Of a stretch of 64,000 nucleotides of DNA, positions 32,678 through 44,770 are shown in pieces. The stretch is from Rhypophila decipiens (taxonomy: Eukaryota; Ascomycota; Sordariomycetes; Sordariales; Naviculisporaceae). How positions within the stretch are numbered: position 1 is the first letter of the stretch; every line of letters begins with the position of its first letter. The stretch covers positions 62,001 through 126,000 of the forward strand of contig MU858047.1 of NCBI GenBank assembly GCA_033297075.1. The letters are read 5' to 3'. Both the position numbers and the translations under genes were made by a program. Below the pieces are notes generated by a model, which worked only from the letters and a program-made list of their open reading frames with translations, had not been told where the DNA came from and made no database searches.

Positions 32678-34310
32678 TTACATCAACAAGTCTTGCGAGC
32701 TCAAAATCCCCTCTAGCACTCTTCCCAAGGCCTCTTCATCATACCTCAGCTCCGTTTTGTGCTTCTCCTGTACAAGCCTCCCCTGTACGTTGATACAAGT
32801 AATCCCCAAGCCCTGCAGCATGGCCACATCCACAAACGGTGTCCCCTCTCCCTCCAGGTAAACCAAATGACTCACGTACTTCCTCATATTGTACTTGGTA
32901 ATCCCTTGTCCCGTCGTGCTCGCCACAGCACTCGCAATGGCCTCGACAAAATCCTTCGCACTCATTGGATCCCGCTTCCCGCCCGTCTCGCGGTCCAGCT
33001 TGCTATTTAGTATCAAGATCTTGTGTCTTAGCGTCGGCGTGTCTTCGATGGCTTTACCGACCCCTCTGAGGATCAGACTCGGTATGATGCTCGTGTACAA
33101 GCTGCCGATGCTGTAGATCACGGCGGTGGACGACTTGATGGCCTCGACCACTTTTGTATTCGCCGCCGGCCGGATCTCGTGTCCGTAGGGATTGATGTAC
33201 TGTATCTGTTTTATTCGCGCCGGGAGGTCTTCTTCTTCGTCTTTGCTGAATGCAATATTTGGTCGGCGGAGGACGGAGAGAGAGCCGGGGAGGTTGGCGT
33301 CCTCTGCTTCTTCTACTGAGAGGAAGTTGGAGGAAGACGAGGTAGCGCCGCCCCCTGCTGAAATTGTTGTCGAGGGTGCGCCGGTGACTGGGGCTGCATC
33401 GTCGGGCAGGGCTGTTGGCGAGGATGGATGACTGATGGCTACCTGGCCTGCAATGGACGTGCTGTCGTCTAGTACGGCCGAGATGTGGTGCGTGAAGTTG
33501 GAGTTGATTGCTGGGAGGACGTTGATGTCAGGGGGGATCGAGCAGATTATGGAGAGGAGGTAGATTGCTGATTCGAACGACCCAGAGAATATGCGGGCAC
33601 TATTGATATTCCAGAATATTAGTTAGTCAACTCTGATAAGCCTGGTGAGGTGAGAGTGTAAAGGGCTATGCTCACCCAGCCAAGAACATATTGCCAACAC
33701 TCGCTTTGGAGAAGTTGTATCTTGATGACTCCCTGTTACGCTTTACAATCTCCACGTTGACTGTGTTCAGCACGGAACGTATCAACTCCATTTTAGGACT
33801 TGAGATGTACGCCCATCTCAAGTGGCGACCCTCTACAATCTCGAGCCATTCCGTTCTGGCCGCATCGGTGTCCTGGGCTAGGCGGTGCTCAAAGAGCGCC
33901 TTGAGAGCTGTCATTTCGGCATTATTTTCAGGAATGAGTCGGACGAGGCGGCCTGTAGAACTGGTTAGACGGTAAATTTTGGTGAGAACATGAATAAGGT
34001 GTTCCAAGACTTGCTTCGAATATCACCCACGCCTAGTTGTCGATGCCCGGCTTCGGTTAGCGCTATGTAAATCAAGTGGTTGTTGCACAGTCAGGCTGCC
34101 GGTAAACTCACTCGGACCTCCCAGAACCCTGATCAACTCGGAGGAACTACCGCCATTGTCGCTGATCGGAATCACATAGTTCAATCGACATCTCCTTGTT
34201 CTGATCACGTTGTTAAACACGTCGACGAGGCTGTTAGCGGCGGTACCTCCGGAGAACACAGTTATCTCGGCCCTTCTGCCTGTGCCGACTCCGTTGGCTC
34301 CGTTCTCCAT
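32678..34310 (-). CDS. CofD-like/UPF0052 family protein
   Basis: Four exons: 34112-34310, 34015-34032, 33676-33952 and 32678-33599, 471 aa. Introns are 79, 62 and 76 nt. The second uses a GC donor (GCAAGT) with CTAAC branch and ACAG acceptor, the only choice that yields GPSVGDIRSRLVRLIPENN. Exon 2 is 18 nt. Motifs: EITVFSGGTAANSLVDVF (glycine-rich nucleotide-type loop), PISDNGGSSSELIRVLGG, FSKASVGNMFLAGARIF and SSTAVIYSIGSLYTSIIPSL. These are typical of the CofD/YvcK fold (2-phospho-L-lactate transferase superfamily). Bacterial YvcK controls cell-wall metabolism and archaeal CofD makes F420; the fungal role is unknown. The frame is open upstream without ATG, so 34310 is the chosen start; an extra 5' exon is possible. 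Confidence 0.85.
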
Positions 34311-36736
34311 CACGAGGACCGTTGAAAATGGAGATAAGATTTTGGTGTATGACAAGTGGCGGACAGCGGAATATATAAACGCGAAGGATGTGATGATCTG
34401 AATGTTTGTACCTGGCGATATCCAGAATCGTGGTAATAAAATTGGCCTTTTTTATAAGTGATGCACACCCAGAGTATCGAGGTAGTCGGATGGCTCAACT
34501 TGGAAGCTCCGACGAGAATAACACATGCCGGCAGGAATCCACCCCGTCGTCGTCATTTTAAGTTCGTGGGTCGCACTCTCGCTCAAAGGTTTAGAATTAG
34601 AATCTGTCATCTTCGTATTCTCAGCCCTGAGTGTCTCAAAATATCCCACATGTAAAACTACGAGCGAAGCTTCTCTTTACACACATTCTTCTTGGTCCTC
34701 TTTTGCCGTACCATAGGTAGTAGTTATAGTGATTCTACCCATTTTTTGTAGCTCAATTCAGCGGTTTCGTACCCCCACCTTGCCCGACTTCCCTGCCCCC
34801 ACACCGAACTAACACCAACACGTGCAAACCACTTGACGTAGGTAGCCTTGCGGGATTGGACCGTTGGGGTAAACTTGGTCGTTGAAGCTATTCACACTCA
34901 GGGGCTCCAAGGCTCCAAGGCTCGAAGTTATCCGTGACAGAATAAAGAAAGCATCCGCCGACTACTTGAAGAAGAAGTGTGTATTCCTTTCCTGACAATT
35001 CAACATTCATCAGAAGAGACGGACAACACAAAAACCTCTCGAGATCAACGGCGGCCATGCTAATTTTCCCAAACAGTTGTGTTTCTTGCTCCCTTGTTTA
35101 TAAACGACGATTCGACCTCTGAACAACACATACGACCATAGGCGGTAGAAAACTCGGGGTCCCGTCCGCTCCCCCCAATAGATAAACTACCGACCGCCGG
35201 ACTAGTAGTTGGGTCGGTGACGACCAGCGAATCCCCGGTGTTGTATGTTTTTTTGGTCCTCTTAGACCTCTTGTCCGAAGTCCAGTTACTCTCCTTTTTG
35301 CTCTTAGGTCGGTCCCTTTCTAGTCCAAGTAGCTCAGCCCATAAGTGCAAATATTAGCCGAAGCCGATATCACTAGAGGAATCTATCTGCGCGGGAGACT
35401 AGGCTGTGGAAGAAGACAAGCTTTTCCTTGCTTGTTCATGTGCTTCAGATAACATGATATGTGTATTTCTGTTTACTATATCGTATATATGTCAAGAGAC
35501 AGCGCAGAACCCTGAACTTCAGGAATCTTTCGAGACAGCATCTTAGGCGGAACAGGCTGGAGGCAGCCACTAAGTTGTAAACAATCTCTTTCTGATACTT
35601 GGTGTGGCAGACTCAGGAGCATGTATGAACTTTTCTCTGCCTGCCAATGTAACTACCGAGCTCCCCTATCGACGACGCAAGGCACCTGCAAGGCACAAGG
35701 CATCCTTGATTGCTGGCACGAGGATACAATGGTAGCGCGGAAGATACTCTATACTACGAAGAGGAGGAGCAGGACACCACTTTATTCATATCAGCATAAT
35801 GAGCGACTATATACATACAAACCAAGACGTTCATAACGACATCACGGAACCGCAAAACAATGCCACAGACATACAAGCAAGCAAGCAAGCACGAACGACC
35901 TTCACGCGGTCTGCAGGCTTTTCAACAGCACACACAAACGGAAGCAACCGAGATCAATGAGCAACCAAGACCACAAATCAAATGCGCCACCCAACAAAAA
36001 AGGACGTCATAAAACCACGATGTGTTGTCAATTAAACAAGGTTATGATAGGTAATAATAGGTAACAGTTAAGTATAACGTGGTTTAGGACGAGTTATAGG
36101 TAGGTTTCGTGATGATTGATGGTGACTTAAATAGGTTGGCGAGTAAGTAACGTAGGTATGATGCGGTCGGCGGTGGACCGGTAGATAGTCGATGGGTGTG
36201 GAGTATAGGATAACGACGACAGAGAAGAATCCTTCCTTGTGCAATGAGCAAGCGTTGCAATAAGCCATCCCCCCGCCAGTCCGTAACAGCCAGGGAAGTA
36301 AAAGAGTCGTGGAAAGAGGGCGAAATGGAATATAAAAGAAAACACAACGGCAGACATAACAGAACTCGCTCCACCCAACTCTCGCTCCCAGACCCGACTT
36401 GTTCATTACCAGCTCACCAGTGTTGAACCAAACCGGCTTAGTAGACCAATCGTCCTCCCTGCTTTGCAGATAAAACCGTCCCAAAACAAAATTTTCCAGT
36501 CATATCCTCTCGGTAAGCCAACCCTAAGCAAGCCAGTCGATATAAAAGCAACGTATCCTGTGAATGCTATATCCATTCCCGTGTCGTCATGGAAAGCAAT
36601 GGTGATTTAGTATATATATAAATAGGTCGTCTTGGTCATAGCGGGTAGTGACTTGACTAGCTGCAGCACCGTTATCGAAAAAAAGGGTGCCCGACAGAAT
36701 CTCGCGGGAGGGAGTCGCTCGGCTTAAAAAAATTGC
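34311..36736. other. 2.4 kb intergenic
   Basis: Contains the promoter of the CofD-like gene and the long 3' flank of the Barentsz gene. A (CAAG)4 run lies at 35874-35889. TATA-like TATAAAAG strings at about 36330 and 36541 lie in presumed 3' UTR and lead to no frame. No gene was recognised. Confidence 0.5.
35874..35889. repeat. (CAAG)4 microsatellite
   Basis: Four perfect CAAG units in intergenic DNA. Confidence 0.9.
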
Positions 36737-38992
36737 TCAGTAGTATATCACTCCTTGAGCTGGCGGTTGTTGGTAGTAAATTGCATCCGGGCTCGGCGTA
36801 ACCATCGCGCCCATCCCGACAACTCCAGGCGCATATGGCTGGGGGGTGGGGAAGGAAGGCGGGTAGCTTGCCATGGGTGGAAGCTGCGAGGCATTGTAGT
36901 AGTATACCATGCCATTCACCTCCTGGGCAACGGTGCCTTGCGGTGGGGCACCAGACTGTGCTGTTGCCGGTTCTGCTTGAGGCGGGGGCTGGGCATATGG
37001 CATGGCCTGGCCAGGCTGAGTTCCCGGAACGAAAGCAGGGGCGCTCGCGTTGGGTGGTACGTTGGCAGCATAAGCAGGAGGATAATAAAAGCCTTGTTGT
37101 GGTGGCTGCATTACGGGATACTGTTGATTGTAGTACCCAGGTTGAGCATAATTGGGCTGGAATGGAGCCGCATGGATGGCACGCTCTGGTATTTGCGAAA
37201 GCGGAGTCTGGGAAGACAAGTGCGAGGGATACGAGAGGTTGCGAGCATGTGAATCCTGGGCGAAGTGGGTTTGCATCTGTGGAGGAACTTGTTGGTGGAA
37301 GGCCTGTTGCTGATAGGGAGGAGGACCGTTCATGGCCTGAGCAGGCGACTCGATGTTCTCGACGGAGACTGTCTTTTGTGGGCGAGGTTGATGCATAGGA
37401 ATAGGATTGGGCCTATTCTCTTGGAAAGCGGGCTTCTGTGGGAGAGGATGGGTTTGCGGCTGCGGGAAGTCGTTAATAGATGACTCTCCAGCAGACAAGG
37501 GAGCTCTCTCGAAGGATTCTGTAGGGCCAGAAACTGGACCGGCGCCCATTGACGGCTGGGCAAGTGGAGGTAAGCGGACGACGGGTCGATTGTTGTCCAC
37601 AGGAAGAGGCGGCCGCGAGATGGCGGATCCCGTGGGAGACAGGATGAAGTCGCGACCAAGATCCGGAGCAATCGACGATCGACGGCTAAGTGCGATGCTG
37701 GGAGAATACGCACTCCCGTAATAACTGCCACCCCACACGCTTGTTCTCCTGGAAAATCCACCCATAGATCCTAGGACCGACCGAGCAACTTTACCTCTGA
37801 CAGCCTTCTGATTCGGCCGCATTGCGCGGGGGATAAAGACAAACGAGCGATCCATTGCTGGCCAGATATATCTTGGCATGACAGGGCTGTCGTGATACGG
37901 CAGAGATATCCTAACGGGTTTGTCTCGTCGAAGCGGGGGCCGGTGGTCGGGCAGCTTCGTGTACTGCTTCACCGGTACGCCAGTAAACAGCTTCGGGGCT
38001 GTCATGGTGGGAGTGATATACACTCTGACGGTAACATTCGCCATGTGTTTCTCGCTTGACATCTCTCTATTGATCGTGATGGCACTGGTCGGAGCCGTTG
38101 GTATTTTGCCATTTCCGTTCGGCGGTCCCTCGTGATGCGCGGCATACCGTCCCTGTTGTCTTTGATGGTGCGGTGGTGGCGCGGCTACTTGCTCGTGCAT
38201 ATCATGGGTCCAAGGTGCACTGGTAGTGGGATCAGGGGGAGCAGAAAATTGACTAGGAAGAGGTCAGTATCCGAGATGTAGCAAAGGGCAAGAGACACGG
38301 TGAAGCCTCTGTACTTACTTGGTTGGAGCAAAGTGGCCACCACCACCGTACATGCCACGTCCCCGGCCACCGCGAGCTCCTCTGGGGAATGGCCGGAACC
38401 CATTCGCAGCAGGTCCAGGATGCCGATGGTCGTGCATGAAGAAAGCCCCCCTGTTCGGGATGAAGGTTGGGTCCTCGTCCCTCTTCCGCCTGTATTCGTC
38501 ATGTTCCCGCCGTTTCGTGTCTTGCACAGGCGGCCGTGCCGATTCTCGTTGTTCTTTGGTGACCGAATTCGAGCTGACGACGATAGGAGCGGCATCCTTA
38601 GCCGTCGACTCCCGTGAATCATCCTCAAAGTCGATTGTCTCGGCAGTTGTATCCTTGTCAGCGAGCGACATGCGCTCCATCATGATCTCCGTGTCCTTGA
38701 CTAGGGGCTGGATTGGCTTCGTGAGGGAACCGTTTCCGGGCCCGCGCCGAATTCCCTGCTTCGCAGCCCCGTCTGGCCCCAGTTTCTTGGCACTCGGCGA
38801 TGTCGGCGAGGCCTCATCGACGTTGCTAGTGTCGCTGTCATCCGCGGCGTCGTTGTCATCGCTCCCGATGGAACCGTCTGTCAACGAGTCTTCGTCCAGA
38901 TCTAGATGCTCAGGGCCACCATCGTCCTCGGCCTCGTCCGTTCGGCGTCGATGGCCGATAACCTTTCTGCGGCGCGGGACAGCGTGAGCCAT
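36737..38992 (-). CDS. Barentsz/CASC3-type (Btz domain) exon-junction-complex protein
   Basis: Two exons, 38319-38992 and 36737-38252, 729 aa; intron 66 nt (donor GTAAGT, branch CTGAC, acceptor CCTAG). The start at 38992 gives MAHAVPRRRKVIGHRRR; upstream in-frame codons have no ATG. An acidic region is followed by the Btz segment (about 160-230) with RKRDEDPTFIPNRGAFFMHD, then RGG-like ARGGRGRGMYGGGG. After the intron, PVMPRYIWPAMDRSFVFIP is a conserved fungal addition. The C-terminal half is Pro/Gln/Tyr-rich and disordered. Known role: CASC3/Barentsz clamps eIF4AIII on spliced mRNA and promotes mRNA localisation or nonsense-mediated decay. Budding yeasts lack this complex, which agrees with a filamentous fungus. 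Confidence 0.85.
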
Positions 38993-41189
38993 TGTATCGA
39001 GGAGGACTCTACCGGACGAAGAGGCGTCAGGGAGATGGATGGGGTGCGGCCTAGGGAGGGGTGCAGGGAGCTGCAAAGTCTAAGACCAGACAGACCATGC
39101 AAACTGACGGCTTTGTCGTGGCTTGCTCGATCTTTTCTTGTTGACGTTGAGCTAGTCGGAGATGGGCTCGACGAGGCGTCGATGATGCAGGATCGTGGGC
39201 GTGGTCGAAACCGTCCTGCGGTGCAAAACCAAGAACTTGCAGGAAAGGGGGAGTGTGAATCCACGAGGAGCAGCGAGCTAAAGCCGCAGAAAACCAAGCT
39301 CTGTGTTCAGCAGCTCCAATATTGTTTTGGAGTGAAGGGGTGATGCTGGATCAGATCAGACTCCAGACTCCACGAGGGTGGTCCGGGCACCAAGAAAACG
39401 GCGAGATGGGCGAAGGTGGTAAAAGTGAATCAGCACCAATGCACCCAGCCTCTGGACGAATGAGATTGAGCAGGGAGGATTGGGCGACCAAAAAACTTCG
39501 CGTAAGGCAGAGGAGGCAGTGGCCAGCCCCAAAGTGAACCCCAAAAAATATCCACAGCACCTGCCGCACCACAAAAACAAAGCACAAGTTTGTTCTCAAA
39601 CTCACCGGCGAGGCGGGAAGTCTGGAGATCTGGGAAATCGATAAACGTTGAGGGTTCCGCTTCCTGCAATGGTCCAGGTCAACCAAAACACGAGAAGGAG
39701 GCTAGTGTGCAGTGTGATCGCGGGATGGCTGCTTGGGTTTTTCCTCCTGCTGCTTCCTCAAGACGGGCTAAAAGCGGGCAGCGGGCAGCCCTGGTCTGAC
39801 TCGCAGGTCAATGACGCCTGACACCGCTGACAGTCTGGGGAGATCTCAACCTTAAATTTTGGGTTTACAGTGGGTGCATACGCTGCCACGGACCGCTGTC
39901 AACTTATTAACCACCTCATCGAGCTTCCAACCTTTTGAACAGCAACAAGAGCAGGTCTCGACAGTCAACAAGCCAGTGGATCCCAACCAGGTACGGTACA
40001 ACTTCCAAACTCGACTCCTACCGTCCATCCATCCCGCATGTCATGCAACAACAACAAGACGTTCCTCCACGGTCCAGACAAAGCGGCGATGCCTTGCTGT
40101 AAGCAAGGTCTTATCAGCATCAACAAGGTTAAACTGTCACCTCGTGAAAGCCATTCAGCAGCATTATCATGGTCACGCAAACTTGGGCTTGTAACGTTGG
40201 AAGACAGGATATGCCTCTTTCTAAATTCCCCGCCCATTCCATGGCAAATTAGCGTGCATATACACGCATTTATAGCGCATCTTAACCGGCAACATACCCG
40301 AACGGGTCAGATATATGGCGAGAAAGTGAGTAGCTCCAGAGGCCGTTGATATTGACATTGACTTTTCTTCAAGCCCTAGCTGCGAGGGGTACCTCTCAGT
40401 CTGACGATAGTAGCCGACTCCTTGCTTGCTGTGAGGATCTAATGAGACGCCGTTTCGCCGTGGCCCTCTGCCACACCATCACACCGTCCAGCACCGAACT
40501 AATCCGGCAGCCGTTGGATGGCAGCTGTTAGGTCGGCATGGCACGGTCTCAAGTTGTGTGGGTGACACTCGGGTTGGGTGCGTGGAGTCGCGGCTTAAGA
40601 TCGGTAGCATGAGAGATTGCCCCCAATGGACTTCCTTTCCGAAACTTATATCTCTCGCCTATCTTTCGATAACACTTGATCAACCCACTCAGGCAACCAG
40701 ACGAGGTCAATCCCGGCACAGTGAGAGCATGAGGGAAGTCTATGTGTCATGGCTCCTTGCCGTGAACTGATTGTCAGGGCTTGCCAGCCCACGATTCTCA
40801 ACAAGCCCCGTTGCTCCTCTTCGGCCAACGGTTGATACACTTGACTGGCATCATCGAGATGGGCACTGGAGGCAAGAACCGAAGCAGGGTAGCGACAGCC
40901 CTTTATGCAAGCCGACTCTCCTCATGTCCACAAGGGCATGCTTGCCTAGAATCCAGCTGCCTCTGATTTGCCTCTCCCGTTTGGCCGTTCTGCGGTACGA
41001 TGCAGTTGTGTGGTCTCATGTTGACACGATCTGCACGTTTGGTTGGTGTTGCCTCTCTCCGGGCTACCACGGTCAACGCGTCTCCAGGCTGCTGCTAGCT
41101 GCTATGGCTTATCATGATCACCAGCGGACAGTCCTCTACGATCCCCCAAGGCCGCCGAGATGGTGAACGTAGTGAAGGCACCATACTGA

Positions 41190-41224
<35 letters not shown>

Positions 41225-42061
41225 CACACGTAGAGGAGACACGTACGGGTACTCCGTACAGCGTCCAGATAACAAGTTACCTAGTATCATACCTCTCTGC
41301 CAATGATGATAAATGGCACATATCAGGAAACAACAAAGTCAAACCCGGCTCTTGACTTCGTATGAAACTTTTTACCGAGGGGGTGGTCCACTGACAAGGA
41401 CCCCTCTCTCCCCTCCCTGTAAAGGACGACCCCCACACAAACTCCCGAACAACCCCCCTGCTCTTGGTAAGTGCTTGTTATAGAACCCCTGCTCAACAAG
41501 ATCGATCTGTTAACATCACCAACTCTTGGCAGTATCGAAACTTCAGCCATTAACAAAGCGAATGTCGGCTTCTTCTGGATGGCGATAGCATGCTCTTCTA
41601 CAGATCCCGACATGTACATGTACTGTACAATCTTAACCAGGGCCTAGGTAGCTGGTATCTCCATCTCGAGCAATCCCTAAAATCACCGCCTTCACCCCGA
41701 AGCCTGCGGTTGATATTACCACGGTAGCAGAGGCATATGAAATCATGGGAGACGACACAGAAACTCATCCCATGTCCGATTCCCGAATGATACGACTTCT
41801 AGTTCAAGATGATCCTCATGACTTGACCTCTCCGCTTCACTTCCAAATGACAATGGCTGTCACCTTTATCAGAAATCAATAGCCATCATCATATTATTGA
41901 ATACGAGTTCAAAGTAATTGAAATAAAAAATGTTGAGCACCAGACCTAGTTCAGACCACAAAATACATTGCCATCGTTTCAACCCCCTCGAGTACACAGG
42001 TCGAGCTGTGTAAAGGTCGTGATGTTGTATGCACACGACTCATCCATCATGTTCAACGATA
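38993..42061. other. 3.1 kb intergenic
   Basis: Includes the Barentsz promoter and leader (about 39.0-39.8 kb). Short frames such as 40771-41166 lack domains. It also holds an AC microsatellite (41193-41222) and TACTCCGTA at 41250-41258. No gene was recognised. Confidence 0.5.
41193..41222. repeat. (AC)15 microsatellite
   Basis: Thirty bases of perfect AC dinucleotide repeat. Confidence 0.97.
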
Positions 42062-42487
42062 GGGGCTTAATAAACAGGCACCGCTGCTCTCATGTACAGG
42101 CACCGGTCTTCTTATAGATACACTATTCTTGTAGGATAAATGCCCTGATTAGCTCGAACAAAATACCTTAACTACCTAGAATAGATGCCTGAGTAGACTG
42201 GAATAAATGCTTTAACTAGGTAACTTTAACTTGAGTAGATGTCCTAATTGGCTTGAATAAATGCCTTGACTAGATTCGATAAATGCTTTATTAGACTGGA
42301 ATAAATATCTTACCTTGCTGCATGCAATAAAGACCTTGACTTGTTGGAATAAATGCCTTTGCTTGCTGGAATAGAGGTCTTAAGTAGCTCGAATACATAC
42401 CTTGGCTGGCTCGAACAAGTGCGTTGAGAAAGTCAAACTGGACTGGTGCCTGTATACGCAAGTAATGGTGCTTGTTTATTAAGCCCC
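42062..42487. mobile_element. Candidate MITE-like element with terminal inverted repeats
   Basis: The outer 20 bp (42062-42081, GGGGCTTAATAAACAGGCAC) recur inverted at 42468-42487 with one mismatch. A second 14-bp block (42095-42108) recurs inverted at 42441-42454 with one mismatch and at the same distance from the end, so the ends match over about 47 bp with a diverged middle. The flanks read AACGATA before and AACGCTA after, a possible 7-bp target duplication with one difference. The interior has no frame and is filled with degenerate tandem units. Size (426 bp), AT-richness and lack of coding capacity fit a non-autonomous DNA element. It lies about 140 bp beyond the TOM70 stop codon. Copies elsewhere cannot be tested here. 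Confidence 0.6.
42133..42440. repeat. Degenerate 21-22 bp tandem array inside the inverted-repeat element
   Basis: About 13-14 units with the loose consensus GGAATAAATGCCTTGACTAG followed by CT. The clearest units start near 42199, 42254, 42297, 42346 and 42368. Spacing is 20-27 bp, and identity between units is moderate, suggesting an old expansion. Confidence 0.75.
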
Positions 42488-42625
42488 AACGCTATTGGTA
42501 AAAGATGAAAGGGGAGAAAAATGCTTATTACCTACACACCGAGGATTTACAAAGTAAGAAAAATAATATTAAGAATAACACGATCTGCGTCGAGAACTCC
42601 AGATGCAACCCCAAAGGCTGTATGT

Positions 42626-44770
42626 CTATCGCATACCTCCCGGCGTCATTCCCTGAAGCTTGCTAGCAAGTTCGGGATATTTCTCCTGAACTTGCAGTTG
42701 AGTCCTGGTGGCCTCTGCATAGGACAATGCATTAACCAGCTCGCCCTCGGTCCTCGCGAGCCCCGCGGCACGTTCGAAGTACTTGAGTGCCTCGGTCACC
42801 TTCCCTTGTTGCAAGAGCAGTTGTGCCATGGTGGCGACAGCGATATCGCAATCAGGATCAACTGTACAGTGTTAGTATCAATCAAGGAGCACAGGGGAGA
42901 AGTTGGTCAACATACTGATAAGAGCCTTCTCGCACAGCTTTTCAGCCTCGGCGAAATCCTGATCACGCTGGAAGATTGCCAGGGACTTGTTGATGAGAGG
43001 CAACACATTCATACCAACGGGCTTGTTGGCCTTCTCGAGCTCAATGGCCTTGTCGAACTTGTCAATAGCCTCTGGGAAGTTGCCTTGGTCAAGCAAAAGC
43101 TCGCCGTAGTAGTTGTAAACGTCGGGAGTATTGGGGAAGTTCTTGACACATCGACGGAAAGTGGCCATGGATGAGGCTATCGAGCCCATCTTGTACTGCG
43201 TAACACCAAGCTGGATGTGGGAGAAGATGAAGTCTCCGTCCAGATCAATCGACTTCTGGTAGTCCTTTTGAGCTTCGGCGAACTCTCCCTTAATAAAGTG
43301 GAGCTGGGCACGATGATAGTAGATATCAGGATCAGCGCTATTCTGAGCTACCGCCTTGGTGAAGTCCTCCTCGGCCTTGTCCGGGAAACCTACGAAGAGG
43401 TGGTTAGCAAACCAAATGTTTCGTCTTCAGTCCACGGCGTGTAAAACTTACCCAATTCAAGGTTCATGCTGGCTCTCTTGATGTAGCTCTGTGTCATGGT
43501 CTCATCCAGCTCGATGCTCTTGGTAAGGTCGGCAAGGGCCTCCTCGTGCTTTCCCTGGAGACAGCGGAAGGTTCCGCGTAGGTTATAAGCAAGAGCCTCA
43601 TAGTTGCCAAGATCACCCAACTCCAATGCTCTCTCAAAGGCCGCGGCCGCGTCGTCGTAGGCGGGGCTGGCCTTGCTCTCCAAAAGGTTCAGCCCGACCA
43701 AGAGCTGGCCCTTTCCAGTGTCGTCGGGGATTTCCGCCGTTTCCTCCAAGCCGGCGGGACGTGGTTTGGCCCTGAAGCTTTGCAGGTAGTTCGTGACAAA
43801 TGTCGGGCTGGGAAGTCTCGCGGGTTTGTCTGCAAGAATCTCCTTGGCCTTCGTCTCAGCAAACTTCTTGAGCAACCGCTCGACGGACTCTGCGCTGGTC
43901 TGATTTTTGAATCCATCAATGATACAGCTCGCTGTGTAGTCCAGAAGGGCCTCGCTGTACATGGACAACTTGTCGTAGGCGCCAGCGCGGCGGTTAAGAG
44001 CCTTGATATACTGAGGGTCGAGGTTGAGAGCGGCGGTGCTATCATCGACGACACCTTGCCAGTCACCCTTGGCATTATGGCAAGCGGCACGGTTGGAGTA
44101 GTAGACCGGATCAGGCTTGCATAGAATGGCCTTGGTATAGAGTTCGATAGCTTTGGTGTGGTCGTTGGCCTTGTATGCCTTGTTTCCGGCCTCCTTCAGC
44201 TTAGCAGCATATTCCTTGCGAAGTTGCTCCGAGAGCTGCTCGACTGTGGTCTCGTCGATTTCAGGCAGTTCATCGGCAGACTCGACTGTGGCAGCCTTGG
44301 TGGACGAAGTCTGTGATGGTTCGGCTTTCTTCGCAGCCTCTACTGCCGCCGATGCCTCGGCTTCGGCTTCCTTCTCGAGCTGTTTTCGCTTCCGTCGCTC
44401 TTTCTTGCTCGGTCGGGGCGCCGAATCCGCGGATTGCTAGACGAGAATGATAGGTCAGCCGTTGGACTTGATTCCTTTCCGTCCTCGCTCTGACGGCCCA
44501 CGACCAAGCGGACCTGATGAGAAGGAGTTAGAAAGGGCAGTATGCGCCAGTACTTACCGAGCTGTTGCGGATATAGTAGACAGCACCAGCAGTCGTGACA
44601 ACAACGGCAACACCGGCGATGGTATAGACGACTGCCTTATTCTCCGACACCCAAGTTGAGATACGGTCCCATACTGAAGAATCGGCGGGTAGTGATACGG
44701 GTGTCGCGTGCGGTGGGAGAGGTGTCGTGACGGGAATGGGAACCGACGGGGGCAGACTTGGAGGGGCCAT
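42626..44770 (-). CDS. TOM70: Mitochondrial import receptor Tom70
   Basis: Four exons: 44558-44770, 43452-44436, 42916-43389 and 42626-42861, 635 aa, introns 121, 62 and 54 nt. The N-terminus is Pro-rich with one transmembrane anchor (about 46-67, [20 protein letters not shown]), followed by a charged linker ([17 protein letters not shown]). TPR repeats fill the rest: [20 protein letters not shown] begins the clamp domain for Hsp70/Hsp90 tails, and [45 protein letters not shown] and [19 protein letters not shown] belong to the core. The ending [14 protein letters not shown] is typical. Known role: outer-membrane receptor for carrier-type preproteins. Divergent from the PLP enzyme gene. Confidence 0.95.
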
